Below, piece by piece: positions 40,428-48,060 of a stretch of 56,760 nucleotides of DNA. Source of the stretch: Comamonadaceae bacterium (GTDB taxonomy: Bacteria; Pseudomonadota; Gammaproteobacteria; Burkholderiales; Burkholderiaceae_C); the NCBI GenBank assembly GCA_947448745.1, contig CANFOQ010000014.1, positions 1-56,760 of the forward strand, in the 5' to 3' direction. The notes beneath the pieces were generated by a model. That model did no database searches, had not been told where the DNA came from, and saw only the letters and a program-made list of their open reading frames with translations. The number at the start of each line of letters is the position of its first letter. The stretch's first letter is position 1. The translations under genes and the position numbers were made by a program.

Positions 40428-41189
40428 ATGGTTGGCAAAAGCACGAAAGACCTAGGGAAAGCCCTGGGCCACAGCAAGACGGACAAACGCATCGACATCC
40501 TGCGTCGCCTCCAAGACGCGGGCTCGATTTCCGAGGCCGCTCGCCGCGCCGGTGTCAGCTACAAAGCCGCGTGGCAAGCCATCGACATCCTGAGCAATTT
40601 GGCGGGCACCCCCTTGGTGGAAAAAGTGGTGGGCGGTGCAGGCGGTGGTGGCGCCCAACTCACCAAAGCGGGCATGGAGTTGCTGAAAGCTTCCACCGAT
40701 TTGGAGGTGGTGAAGTCACAGCTCACCAAGAAGTCCGGTGGCAAATCGGGCGCTGACCATGCCGACAGTGGCATGTTGGGCTTGCGCACCACCATGCGCA
40801 ACCAGTTCCCCTGCCTGGTGTCTGGCATCCGTAAAAAAGGCAGTTTTGTGCGGGTGGAACTCAGCTCCAAAGGTGGAACGGTTTTTTATTCCAAGATCAC
40901 CAGTGCCAGCGCCGAGTTGTTTGAATTGCATGTGGGCCAAGCCGTGCTGGTGTTGTGCAAGGCCACCGCGGTCAGCATCAAACAAGCCTCCAGTGAAAAG
41001 CACAAAAACGTGGTGCATGGTGTGGTCGTGCGCAAAGCGCGTGGCAACGCCAGTGGCGAAATCAATCTGCTGGTGGAGCCGGGCATCACCATCGTTGGTT
41101 TTGCTGAGCACTTGAGCGACTTCCACATCAGCGATGAAGCGATCGCCGAGTTGGATGAAACAGCGGTGGTGTTGGCGCTGGCCAACTGA
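40428..41189 (+). CDS. modE: Molybdate-responsive regulator ModE
   Basis: A 253-residue full-length ModE: an N-terminal LysR-like winged helix (RIDILRRLQDAGSISEAARR, SYKAAWQAIDILSNLAGTPL, VGGAGGGGAQLTKAG) and two C-terminal TOBE/Mop molybdate-binding domains (about 120-185 and 190-253). It represses molybdate transport when molybdate is plentiful. The ATG at 40428 is chosen; a TTG three bases earlier is in frame. It heads the modE-modB-modC set and diverges from the porin gene, with the repeated motif in the 99-base gap as likely operator. Confidence 0.95.
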   Translation: MVGKSTKDLGKALGHSKTDKRIDILRRLQDAGSISEAARRAGVSYKAAWQAIDILSNLAGTPLVEKVVGGAGGGGAQLTKAGMELLKASTDLEVVKSQLTKKSGGKSGADHADSGMLGLRTTMRNQFPCLVSGIRKKGSFVRVELSSKGGTVFYSKITSASAELFELHVGQAVLVLCKATAVSIKQASSEKHKNVVHGVVVRKARGNASGEINLLVEPGITIVGFAEHLSDFHISDEAIAELDETAVVLALAN

Positions 41190-41222
41190 CAACAAGGACA
41201 GGGTTTGCGCCCTGATGCACGA

Positions 41223-41897
41223 ATGGATGAAGCTTGGATTGCATTGCGGTTGACCTTGAAGGTGGCGGGCTTCGCCACCCTCATCAATCTATTGTCAGGT
41301 ATCGGTATCGCCTACGTGTTTGCCCGCAAAAACTTCTGGGGCAAAGATGTGTTGGACGCGGTACTCACGCTGCCCATGGTGATGCCACCCACCGTGTTGG
41401 GCTACTACCTGTTGGTCTTGATTGGCCGCAACGGCCCCATCGGTGCGTTTTTACAAAACAACTTCAACATCAACCTGATCTTCACCTGGCAAGCCGCGGT
41501 GATGGCCGCCGCCATCGTGTCTTTTCCTTTGGTTTTCAAAGCCGCACGAGCAGCCTTTGAATCTTTAGAGTCTCAATACGAGCAAGCGGCCAGGGTGTTG
41601 GGCATCAGCGAATTCGCCCTCTTTTTTCGCGTCACGTTGCCGCTGGCGTGGCGCGGCATTTTGTCGGGCGTGTTGTTGTCATTTGCCCGCTCCTCGGGCG
41701 AGTTTGGTGCGACCTTGATGGTGGCCGGCAGCATTCCCGGCCAAACCCAAACGCTGTCAATTGCGGTGTATGAAGCGGTGCAAGCAGGTCGGGACGATGT
41801 GGCCAATTTCTTGGTGCTGCTCACCTCGGTGGTGTGCATCAGTGTGTTGCTGGTGTCGGGCAAACTCATGCCCGGCCGCGTGGTTGAGTCACGCTAA
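41223..41897 (+). CDS. modB: Molybdate ABC transporter permease
   Basis: A 224-residue inner-membrane permease with about five helices. The coupling (EAA) loop is YEQAARVLGISEFALFFRVT then LPLAWRGILSGVLLSFARS, and LPMVMPPTVLGYYLLVLIGR and GEFGATLMVAGSIPGQTQTL are ModB signatures. The ATG at 41223 is chosen over an upstream in-frame TTG at 41205. The gene lies 33 bases after modE and 9 before modC. Confidence 0.94.
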   Translation: MDEAWIALRLTLKVAGFATLINLLSGIGIAYVFARKNFWGKDVLDAVLTLPMVMPPTVLGYYLLVLIGRNGPIGAFLQNNFNINLIFTWQAAVMAAAIVSFPLVFKAARAAFESLESQYEQAARVLGISEFALFFRVTLPLAWRGILSGVLLSFARSSGEFGATLMVAGSIPGQTQTLSIAVYEAVQAGRDDVANFLVLLTSVVCISVLLVSGKLMPGRVVESR

Positions 41898-41906
41898 GGG
41901 GTCGCC

Positions 41907-42581
41907 ATGCTGTGGGATGTGTCACTTCAAAAAACGTATAAGAGCCAGCAACATCAATTTGACATTGATGTCAGTTTTCAAAGCAATGCCTCAAGATTGG
42001 TGTTGTTTGGCCCCTCGGGTGCTGGCAAAACGCAGTTGCTCAAAATGTTGTCCGGCCTGACCACGCCAGACCACGGCCATATTCGTTTCAACCATATCGA
42101 TCTGTTCAATTCATCTGAAGGAATGTGCACAACGCCCCAAGAACGTGCACTGGCCTATGTGTTTCAAGAGTATGCTTTGTTCCCGCACCTCACTGTCATG
42201 CAAAACATCGCCTTCTCCCTCAGCAAAAGCTGGTTCAACCCAGCCCCACAGTTCAGCCACCCCGATGTGGACAACTGGTTGGACAAGTTCGAGTTGCGTG
42301 CCTTGGCCCACCAATACCCACATCAACTCTCTGGCGGTCAAAGCCAACGCGTTGCCTTGGCACGAGCGTTGGTGATGCGCCCCAAAGCCATTTTGTTGGA
42401 CGAACCTTTTTCTGCGTTGGATGAAAGTTTGCGCCAAAGCCTGCGCCAAGAGCTGTCACAGGTGCAAGCGCAATTGAACATCCCCATGATCCTCATCAGC
42501 CACAACCCGGATGACGTCGCCAGCTTTGGCGATGAAATCATTGAAATTTCAAAAGGCCGTGTGGTGAAGCACACGGCTTGA
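41907..42581 (+). CDS. modC: Molybdate ABC transporter ATP-binding protein, lacking the Mop domain
   Basis: A 224-residue ABC ATPase. Walker A FGPSGAGKTQ is near residue 35, signature HQLSGGQSQRVALARALVM near 136, Walker B AILLDEPFSALDESLRQ, switch His in LISHNPDDV. Typical ModC is about 350 residues with a C-terminal TOBE/Mop domain that binds molybdate; this one ends just after the nucleotide-binding domain (EISKGRVVKHTA). No frameshift is apparent, as the next gene begins 36 bases on. Regulation by bound molybdate is therefore probably left to ModE. Confidence 0.92.
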   Translation: MLWDVSLQKTYKSQQHQFDIDVSFQSNASRLVLFGPSGAGKTQLLKMLSGLTTPDHGHIRFNHIDLFNSSEGMCTTPQERALAYVFQEYALFPHLTVMQNIAFSLSKSWFNPAPQFSHPDVDNWLDKFELRALAHQYPHQLSGGQSQRVALARALVMRPKAILLDEPFSALDESLRQSLRQELSQVQAQLNIPMILISHNPDDVASFGDEIIEISKGRVVKHTA

Positions 42582-42616
42582 ACGCCCCTTTTTTGACGTC
42601 ACTTGAAAGACCTGCC

Positions 42617-42940
42617 ATGCGACTCCCATACTTCACTCTGCAACTTGCAAGTGCTTTGCTCCTGTTCAGCATGCCAGTGATGGCACAAGACGCGGCCTCT
42701 GCGTTGCATCAACGCGCCAATGCCGCCACCTGCGCCAACTGCCATGGCAGTGAAGGCCGCACCGTGCCTGGCTCCACCGTCCCGTCCATCGCGGGTTTGC
42801 CACGCGACTACATGGTGGCGCAAATGAAAGCCTTCAAAGACGGCAGCCGACCCGCCACCGTGATGCACCAAATTTCCAAAGGCTTGAGCGAGCAGCAAAT
42901 CGCCAGCATGGCCGACTATTTCGCCGCTCAAAAACGCTAA
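42617..42940 (+). CDS. Monoheme cytochrome c, likely FCSD cytochrome subunit
   Basis: A 107-residue periplasmic cytochrome with signal peptide (cleavage near VMAQ, residue 24). The heme motif is C39-AN-C42-H43 in AATCANCHGSEGRT; the probable axial Met lies in AQMKAFKDGSRPATVMHQ. The size and the partner gene 9 bases downstream identify it as the electron-accepting subunit of a flavocytochrome c sulfide dehydrogenase (FccA/SoxE type). The ATG at 42617 is chosen because it opens the signal peptide. It follows modC by 35 bases on the same strand and is probably in its transcript. Confidence 0.88.
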   Translation: MRLPYFTLQLASALLLFSMPVMAQDAASALHQRANAATCANCHGSEGRTVPGSTVPSIAGLPRDYMVAQMKAFKDGSRPATVMHQISKGLSEQQIASMADYFAAQKR

Positions 42941-42949
42941 GGACACATC

Positions 42950-44230
42950 ATGCAAAGAAGAACATTGCTTCAAACCGGTTTGGCCTTGGGCTCCTTGTCC
43001 GCGCTGTCGGGCTGCGCCTCACTCACCAGCAAAGCCCCCGCCAAAGTGCAAGTGGTGGTCATTGGTGGCGGCTACGGCGGCGCCACTGCAGCCAAGTATG
43101 TGCGGGTCTTGTCCAATTACAAAATCAGCGTGGTGTTGGTGGAGCCGAACAACACTTTCATTTCATGCCCCATGTCCAACTTGGTCTTGGGTGGCAGCAA
43201 AACCATGGCGCAAATCACCACGCCCTACGATGCCCTCAGCAGCAAACACGGCGTGACCTTGGTGCACGACCGTGTGGCATCCATTGATGCCGCCAAGAAA
43301 ACCGTGACCTTGCAAAACGGCCCCACCATCGGTTACGACAAACTCATCTTGTCACCCGGCGTGGACATGAACTTTGACAGCATCGAGGGCCTGCAAGCGG
43401 CGAATGCCAGCGGACAAATTTTGCAAGCGTGGAAAGCCGGTGCAGAAACCACGGCGCTGCGCAAACAACTTGAAGCCATGCCCAATGGTGGTGTGTTTGC
43501 CATCACCGTGCCCGAAGCCCCCTACAAGTGCCCCCCAGGGCCGTATGAACGCGCCAGCCAGGTGGCGCATTACTTCAAGCAAGCCAAGCCCAAATCCAAA
43601 GTGCTGATTCTGGATGCCAACCCGGATGTCACCTCCAAACCAGCCTTGTTCAAAAAGTTTTGGAGCGACAACTACAAAGACATCATCGAGTTCCGTTCCA
43701 ACCACAAAGTGCTGTCGGTGGACGCCAAAACAAGCACCTTGAAATTCGATGTGCAAGAAAGCGTTCGCGCCGATGTACTCAACGTCTTGCCTGCCATGCG
43801 TGCAGGCTCGATTGCCGTGCAAACGGGCTTGACCACAGTCAACAACCGTTGGTGTGGCATCAACTACCAAACCTTCGAATCATTGGCCGCCAAAGACATT
43901 CATGTGCTGGGTGACGCTATCTTGGCCGCCCCTGCCATGCCCAAGTCGGGGCACATGGCCAACTCACATGGCAAGGTGGCTGCTGCTGCGGTGGTGGCGC
44001 AACTCTCCGATTTGGCCATCAACCCCAGCCCACTGCTCACCAACACGTGCTACAGCTATGTGAGTGACAAATTGGTGATTCACGTGGCGTCAGTGCATCA
44101 GTACAACGCCGAAGAGAAGACCTTCAAAACCGTGCCTGGTTCAGGTGGCTTATCTACCGAGGCAAATGCGCTTGAAGGCACGTATGCCTGGAATTGGGCA
44201 CAGAACATTTGGGCTGACACCTTGCTCTGA
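42950..44230 (+). CDS. fccB: Flavocytochrome c sulfide dehydrogenase flavoprotein subunit
   Basis: A 426-residue periplasmic flavoprotein that oxidises sulfide to sulfur or polysulfide. The signal has a twin-arginine-like start (MQRRTLLQTG) and a lipobox-like LSGC at residue 22. FAD binding: VVVIGGGYGGATAAKYVR. C73 in FISCPMSNLVLGG corresponds to the cysteine that binds FAD covalently; C194 (YKCPPGPYERASQVA) and C302 (RWCGINYQTFES) match the redox-active pair of FccB. All three key cysteines are thus present. It is the last gene of the modE-to-fccB series; the pyr operon converges from the other side. Confidence 0.9.
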   Translation: MQRRTLLQTGLALGSLSALSGCASLTSKAPAKVQVVVIGGGYGGATAAKYVRVLSNYKISVVLVEPNNTFISCPMSNLVLGGSKTMAQITTPYDALSSKHGVTLVHDRVASIDAAKKTVTLQNGPTIGYDKLILSPGVDMNFDSIEGLQAANASGQILQAWKAGAETTALRKQLEAMPNGGVFAITVPEAPYKCPPGPYERASQVAHYFKQAKPKSKVLILDANPDVTSKPALFKKFWSDNYKDIIEFRSNHKVLSVDAKTSTLKFDVQESVRADVLNVLPAMRAGSIAVQTGLTTVNNRWCGINYQTFESLAAKDIHVLGDAILAAPAMPKSGHMANSHGKVAAAAVVAQLSDLAINPSPLLTNTCYSYVSDKLVIHVASVHQYNAEEKTFKTVPGSGGLSTEANALEGTYAWNWAQNIWADTLL

Positions 44231-44244
44231 AGTCAAATCAAAAC

Positions 44245-44265
44245 AATTGGAATCTGACCCCAATT
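44245..44265. repeat. Small palindrome resembling betaproteobacterial REP-like sequences
   Basis: AATTGG and CCAATT flank AATCTGACC in the 41-base gap between the convergent fccB and pyrX genes. The string AATCTGACCCCAATT resembles short interspersed repeats that I recall from other betaproteobacterial genomes; no second copy is seen here. A weak terminator role is also possible. Confidence 0.3.
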
Positions 44266-44271
44266 AACCAA

Positions 44272-45564
44272 TTAACTTTGAAACGCCACTTTGCCGGCAA
44301 CAAGTGTGGCTCTGACCTGCCCCACCATTTCACTGCCACTCATGTCAAACGCAAACGGCGTGTGCTTGCTCTGACTGCGCAGCACTTCAGGCGTCACAGC
44401 CCATGAAGCCTCGGGGTTGTAGACGCACACATCGGCAGGGCCGCCAACACTCAATTGCCCCAAGCCCTGACCGCGCACACCCAACAACTGCGCGGGTGCC
44501 GAGGTGACGACTTGCAAGGCACGCAGCACATCGACTTGGCTTTGCGCCGCCCATTTCAACGTGGCGCTGAGCAACATCTCTAAAGCCGTGGCACCCGCGT
44601 CGGCTTGCGCAAACGGCAAGGCCTTGGCGTCGCCCTCCACAGGTGTGTGGTCGGACACCAGCACATCGATGGTGCCGTCTTTCAAACCTTCACGCAGTGC
44701 ATCGCGGTCGCGTTGTTGGCGCAGCGGTGGTGTGAGCCGTGCGCGGGTGTCAAAGTAGCCCATGTCGGCGTCGGTGAAATGCAAGTTATGGATGCTCACA
44801 TCGGCGCTGATGGCCAAGCCTTCGGCTTTGGCTTGACGCACCAACTCGACGCCTGCCGCGCTGGACAAACGGCACACATGCACCCGAGCCCCACTGGTGC
44901 GCATCAAGTCGATGATGGTGTGCAGTGCAATCGTTTCTGCCGCCACCGGCACACCACTGAGCCCCAAGCGCGTGGCCAAGGGGCCACTGGCAGCCACGCC
45001 TTTGCCCAGCGCCGCGTCTTGCGGTCGCAACCAGATGCAATAGCCATACGTGGCGGCGTATTGCATGGCGCGTTGCAGCGCTTGGTTGTGGCTCATGTTG
45101 TGCTCGGCTTGCGAAAAACCAATGCAACCGGCCAAGGTGAGTTCGGCCATGGGCGTCAGGGCTTCGCCATCCAAACCACGTGTGAGCGCACCCAGCGGAA
45201 ACACGCGCGACAACTGCAATCGCGCCGCGCGAAATTGCAGCATCTCCACCAAGCCGGGTTCATCCAACACGGGTTGGGTGTCGGGCGGACACACCACACT
45301 GGTGACACCACCAGCGACTGCCGCCGCCAACTCGCTGTCCAACATGCCTTCGTGTTCATGGCCGGGTTCACCCAATCGTGCACATGCATCCACCAAACCG
45401 GGCATCACGATGCAACCCGTGGCGTCGATGGTTTGTTGGGGTTTGAAACTGGCATCCACCTTGCCGATGGACAAGATGCTGCCGTGTTGAATCGCCACAT
45501 CGGCGCGGGTGTTCAAGCCTGAGGCCGGGTCGATGACCTGGCCGTTTTGAATGAGGATGCTCAT
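44272..45564 (-). CDS. pyrX: Dihydroorotase homologue, probably non-catalytic (PyrX/PyrC')
   Basis: A 430-residue amidohydrolase-fold protein encoded in the pyr operon. In active class I dihydroorotases the metal motif is DMHVHLREPG; here residues 59-68 read [10 protein letters not shown], so both metal-binding histidines are Cys61 and Arg63 and the substrate Arg is Gly65. It keeps [11 protein letters not shown] near residue 305. In Pseudomonas the comparable inactive homologue (PyrC') is needed to assemble the aspartate transcarbamoylase dodecamer, which is the likely role here. The start overlaps the pyrB stop by 4 bases. An active pyrC should lie elsewhere. Confidence 0.9.
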   Translation of the reverse strand: MSILIQNGQVIDPASGLNTRADVAIQHGSILSIGKVDASFKPQQTIDATGCIVMPGLVDACARLGEPGHEHEGMLDSELAAAVAGGVTSVVCPPDTQPVLDEPGLVEMLQFRAARLQLSRVFPLGALTRGLDGEALTPMAELTLAGCIGFSQAEHNMSHNQALQRAMQYAATYGYCIWLRPQDAALGKGVAASGPLATRLGLSGVPVAAETIALHTIIDLMRTSGARVHVCRLSSAAGVELVRQAKAEGLAISADVSIHNLHFTDADMGYFDTRARLTPPLRQQRDRDALREGLKDGTIDVLVSDHTPVEGDAKALPFAQADAGATALEMLLSATLKWAAQSQVDVLRALQVVTSAPAQLLGVRGQGLGQLSVGGPADVCVYNPEASWAVTPEVLRSQSKHTPFAFDMSGSEMVGQVRATLVAGKVAFQS

Positions 45565-46523
45565 GCGTCGTTTCCTGCCACGATGGACATCACCGCCATG
45601 CGCACAGCGATGCCAAAAGTTACTTGCGTCAAGATGACGCTTTGCGGTCCGTCCACCACCGCCGATTCGATTTCCACGCCCCGGTTGATGGGCCCAGGGT
45701 GCATCACGATGGCGTCTGGTTTGGCCAATTGCAGCTTGGCTTGGGTCAGGCCAAAGCTCTTGAAATATTCTTGACTCGAGGGCAACAAGGCACCGCTCAT
45801 GCGTTCGTTTTGCAAGCGCAGTGTGATGACCACATCGCAGTCGCGGATGCCTTCTTCCAAACTGTGGAACACCTTCACACCGAGTTGCGACAAGTCCGAG
45901 GGCACCAAGGTTTTGGGGCCGACCACACGCACCTCGGCGCAGCCCAAGGTGGTGAGTGCGTGAATGTCCGAGCGTGCCACCCGCGAGTGCAGCACATCAC
46001 CGACGATGGCCACGCGCAAGTTGGCGAAGTCTTTCTTGAAATGACGAATGGTGTAGGCGTCCAGCAAACCTTGTGTGGGGTGGGCATGGCGGCCGTCACC
46101 TGCGTTGATGACGTGCACATGGGGCGCCACGTGTTCGGCAATCAAATACGGTGCGCCCGATTCGCTGTGGCGCACCACAAAAATATCGGCGGCCATCGCG
46201 CTCAGGTTGGCGATGGTGTCCAGCAGCGACTCGCCTTTGCTGGCCGAGGAACGTGCGATGTCGAGGTTGAACACATCGGCGCTCAAGCGTTTGGCGGCAA
46301 TCTCGAACGTGGTGCGGGTGCGGGTGCTGTTTTCAAAAAACAAATTAAAGACGCTTTTGCCGCGCAGCAAAGGTACTTTTTTCACCTCACGGTCGTTCAC
46401 CGACACGAACTGACTGGCGGTGTCCAAGATCTGCGTGAGGATGTCGCGCGACAAACCCTCGGTGGACAACAGGTGAATCAATTCACCGTTGCGGTTGAGT
46501 TGCGGGTTGCGTTTGTAAAGCAT
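45561..46523 (-). CDS. pyrB: Aspartate carbamoyltransferase catalytic subunit
   Basis: PyrB joins carbamoyl phosphate and aspartate, the committed step of pyrimidine synthesis. The carbamoyl phosphate motif is [30 protein letters not shown] and [13 protein letters not shown] are the other active-site motifs. The 320-residue length, with the pyrX partner directly downstream and no pyrI, marks the class A ATCase-PyrX type. [19 protein letters not shown] at 46523 is the start; an upstream extension overlaps pyrR. Confidence 0.96.
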   Translation of the reverse strand: MLYKRNPQLNRNGELIHLLSTEGLSRDILTQILDTASQFVSVNDREVKKVPLLRGKSVFNLFFENSTRTRTTFEIAAKRLSADVFNLDIARSSASKGESLLDTIANLSAMAADIFVVRHSESGAPYLIAEHVAPHVHVINAGDGRHAHPTQGLLDAYTIRHFKKDFANLRVAIVGDVLHSRVARSDIHALTTLGCAEVRVVGPKTLVPSDLSQLGVKVFHSLEEGIRDCDVVITLRLQNERMSGALLPSSQEYFKSFGLTQAKLQLAKPDAIVMHPGPINRGVEIESAVVDGPQSVILTQVTFGIAVRMAVMSIVAGNDA

Positions 46524-46524
46524 C

Positions 46525-47025
46525 TCAGCCCTCCACCGAAAAAGCGAATTGATGTTGTGCGTCACGTGTCAGGCGCAAGGATTGGTTGCCCGGCAAACTC
46601 AATCGCGCCGCCGCGTAGTCGGCTTGCACCGGCAACTCGCGCCCGCCTCTGTCCACCAACACCGCCAAGTGCACGGCAGCCGGTCGGCCATAGTCGAACA
46701 ATTCGTTCACCACCGCGCGGATGGTGCGCCCCGTGAACAACACATCGTCGATCAACCAAATGACCGCGCCATCCACGGAAAACGGCAACTTGGTGGCCGC
46801 ACTGTCGGCCATGCCGCGCTGCGCGAAGTCATCACGGTGCATCGAGGAAGACACCACACCCATCGCAGCAGTGCGGCCTAAATCTGCATGCAAGCGTTCG
46901 GCCAACCAAGCACCGCCCGAGGTGATGCCCACCAAGTGCGCGGTCGGGCTCAGACGTTCACGCAGGTCTTTCAACATCTGGCCGTACAAGGCCTGGGCGT
47001 CGAGGGATAAATGGCCAATGCTCAT
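46525..47025 (-). CDS. pyrR: PyrR-type uracil phosphoribosyltransferase/pyr regulator
   Basis: A 166-residue phosphoribosyltransferase. The PRPP loop is [20 protein letters not shown] near residue 95, and [20 protein letters not shown] precedes it. In Gram-positive bacteria PyrR attenuates pyr mRNA; in betaproteobacteria the role is less clear. No obvious attenuator hairpin is visible between pyrR and pyrB, which are separated by a single base. Start at 47025 overlaps the ruvX stop by 4 bases. Confidence 0.93.
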   Translation of the reverse strand: MSIGHLSLDAQALYGQMLKDLRERLSPTAHLVGITSGGAWLAERLHADLGRTAAMGVVSSSMHRDDFAQRGMADSAATKLPFSVDGAVIWLIDDVLFTGRTIRAVVNELFDYGRPAAVHLAVLVDRGGRELPVQADYAAARLSLPGNQSLRLTRDAQHQFAFSVEG

Positions 47026-47438
47026 GGTGCGAGGTTTCTTAAAAATTGATCAAGGATGACGCAAGCCGATGCCGCGTCCACATCGGTGGCACCGGCAGCG
47101 CGGGCTTCGGTGGTCGAGTAACGCTCGTCCACTTCAAAGACCGGCAAACCAAAACGACCCTGCAATTGACGCGCAAACTTTTGCGCACGGTCGGTGTTTT
47201 CATGGCGTGCACCATCGGGGTGGTAGGGCACACCGACCACCAGTGCATCGGGTTGCCAGCGTTCAATGTGTTGGGCAATCAGCGGCCAACGTGCGTCCCC
47301 TGCGGCTTTCACCGTGCCTTGCGGTTGTGCCTGACCAAGCAAGCGCGACGCATACGCCACGCCGGTGCGTTGCAGGCCGAAATCGAAAGCCAAAAAGGAT
47401 TGCAGTGCAGTGGCAACGGGCGGTGCAGCCACGTTCAT
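47022..47438 (-). CDS. ruvX: Holliday junction resolvase-like protein RuvX (YqgF)
   Basis: A 138-residue RNase H-fold nuclease of the YqgF/RuvX family, involved in 16S rRNA 5' maturation and possibly in Holliday junction resolution. FLAFDFGLQRTGVAYA is the first acidic motif, VVGVPYHPDGARHENT and FEVDERYSTTEA the second and third. The start MNVAAPPVATAL at 47438 is chosen for the ATGA overlap with algH; the open frame extends 10 residues upstream. Confidence 0.94.
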   Translation of the reverse strand: MNVAAPPVATALQSFLAFDFGLQRTGVAYASRLLGQAQPQGTVKAAGDARWPLIAQHIERWQPDALVVGVPYHPDGARHENTDRAQKFARQLQGRFGLPVFEVDERYSTTEARAAGATDVDAASACVILDQFLRNLAP

Positions 47439-48040
47439 GCGTGACCCGCCTGGGGCGACAGCATCCAAGCTTGCAAACCGAGCAAGGCCAAGGCGCTGTC
47501 GTAGCGGTGTTCAATCGGCGTGTCAAAAATCACTTGGGCATCGGCTTCCACCGTGAGCCAACTGTTTTCAGCGAGTTCACTTTCCAATTGCCCTTGCGCC
47601 CATGCGGCATAGCCCAAGGTGATGAGCACCTTGCGCGGGCCCGCGCCCGTGGACAGCGCTTCGAGCACATCTTTGGAGGTGGTCATCTCCAGGCCGCCGG
47701 GAATCATCAGCGTGGAGGCGTAGGTGTTTTCAGCCTCGGGGCCATTCGGGTCGGATTGGCTGAGCGGCTCGTGCAGCACAAAGCCGCGCTCGGTGTGCAC
47801 CGGACCGCCTTGCAACACAGGAATTTCAATCAGATCGGTGCGACCCAGGTTGAGGTCGACTTTTTCAAACAACTCTTCCATGCGCATGGGGCTGGGCTTG
47901 TTGATGATCAGACCCAAGGCACCGCGTTCGGAGTGTTCGCACATGTAAACGACGCTGCGGCTGAAAGATTCGTCCATCAAACCCGGCATGGCGATCAGGA
48001 AATGATGCGTCAGGTTGATGGGTGCAGAATCCGTGGTCAT
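47435..48040 (-). CDS. YqgE/AlgH family protein
   Basis: A 201-residue cytoplasmic protein of the YqgE/AlgH family, almost always next to ruvX. INLTHHFLIAMPGLMDESFS then RSVVYMCEHSERGALGLIIN is the family opening, and LQGGPVHTERGFVLHE the second motif. The function is not established; AlgH was linked to alginate regulation in Pseudomonas. It heads the algH-ruvX-pyrR-pyrB-pyrX run, all joined by overlaps, and diverges from phrB with 20 bases between. Confidence 0.93.
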   Translation of the reverse strand: MTTDSAPINLTHHFLIAMPGLMDESFSRSVVYMCEHSERGALGLIINKPSPMRMEELFEKVDLNLGRTDLIEIPVLQGGPVHTERGFVLHEPLSQSDPNGPEAENTYASTLMIPGGLEMTTSKDVLEALSTGAGPRKVLITLGYAAWAQGQLESELAENSWLTVEADAQVIFDTPIEHRYDSALALLGLQAWMLSPQAGHA

Positions 48041-48060
48041 GCCAAGATTTTAAGGTGAAC

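Noticed and set aside
44272-45564. Dihydroorotase gene as a pseudogene
   Set aside because: Despite the missing metal ligands it is full-length, uninterrupted and coupled to pyrB, as expected of a structural partner.
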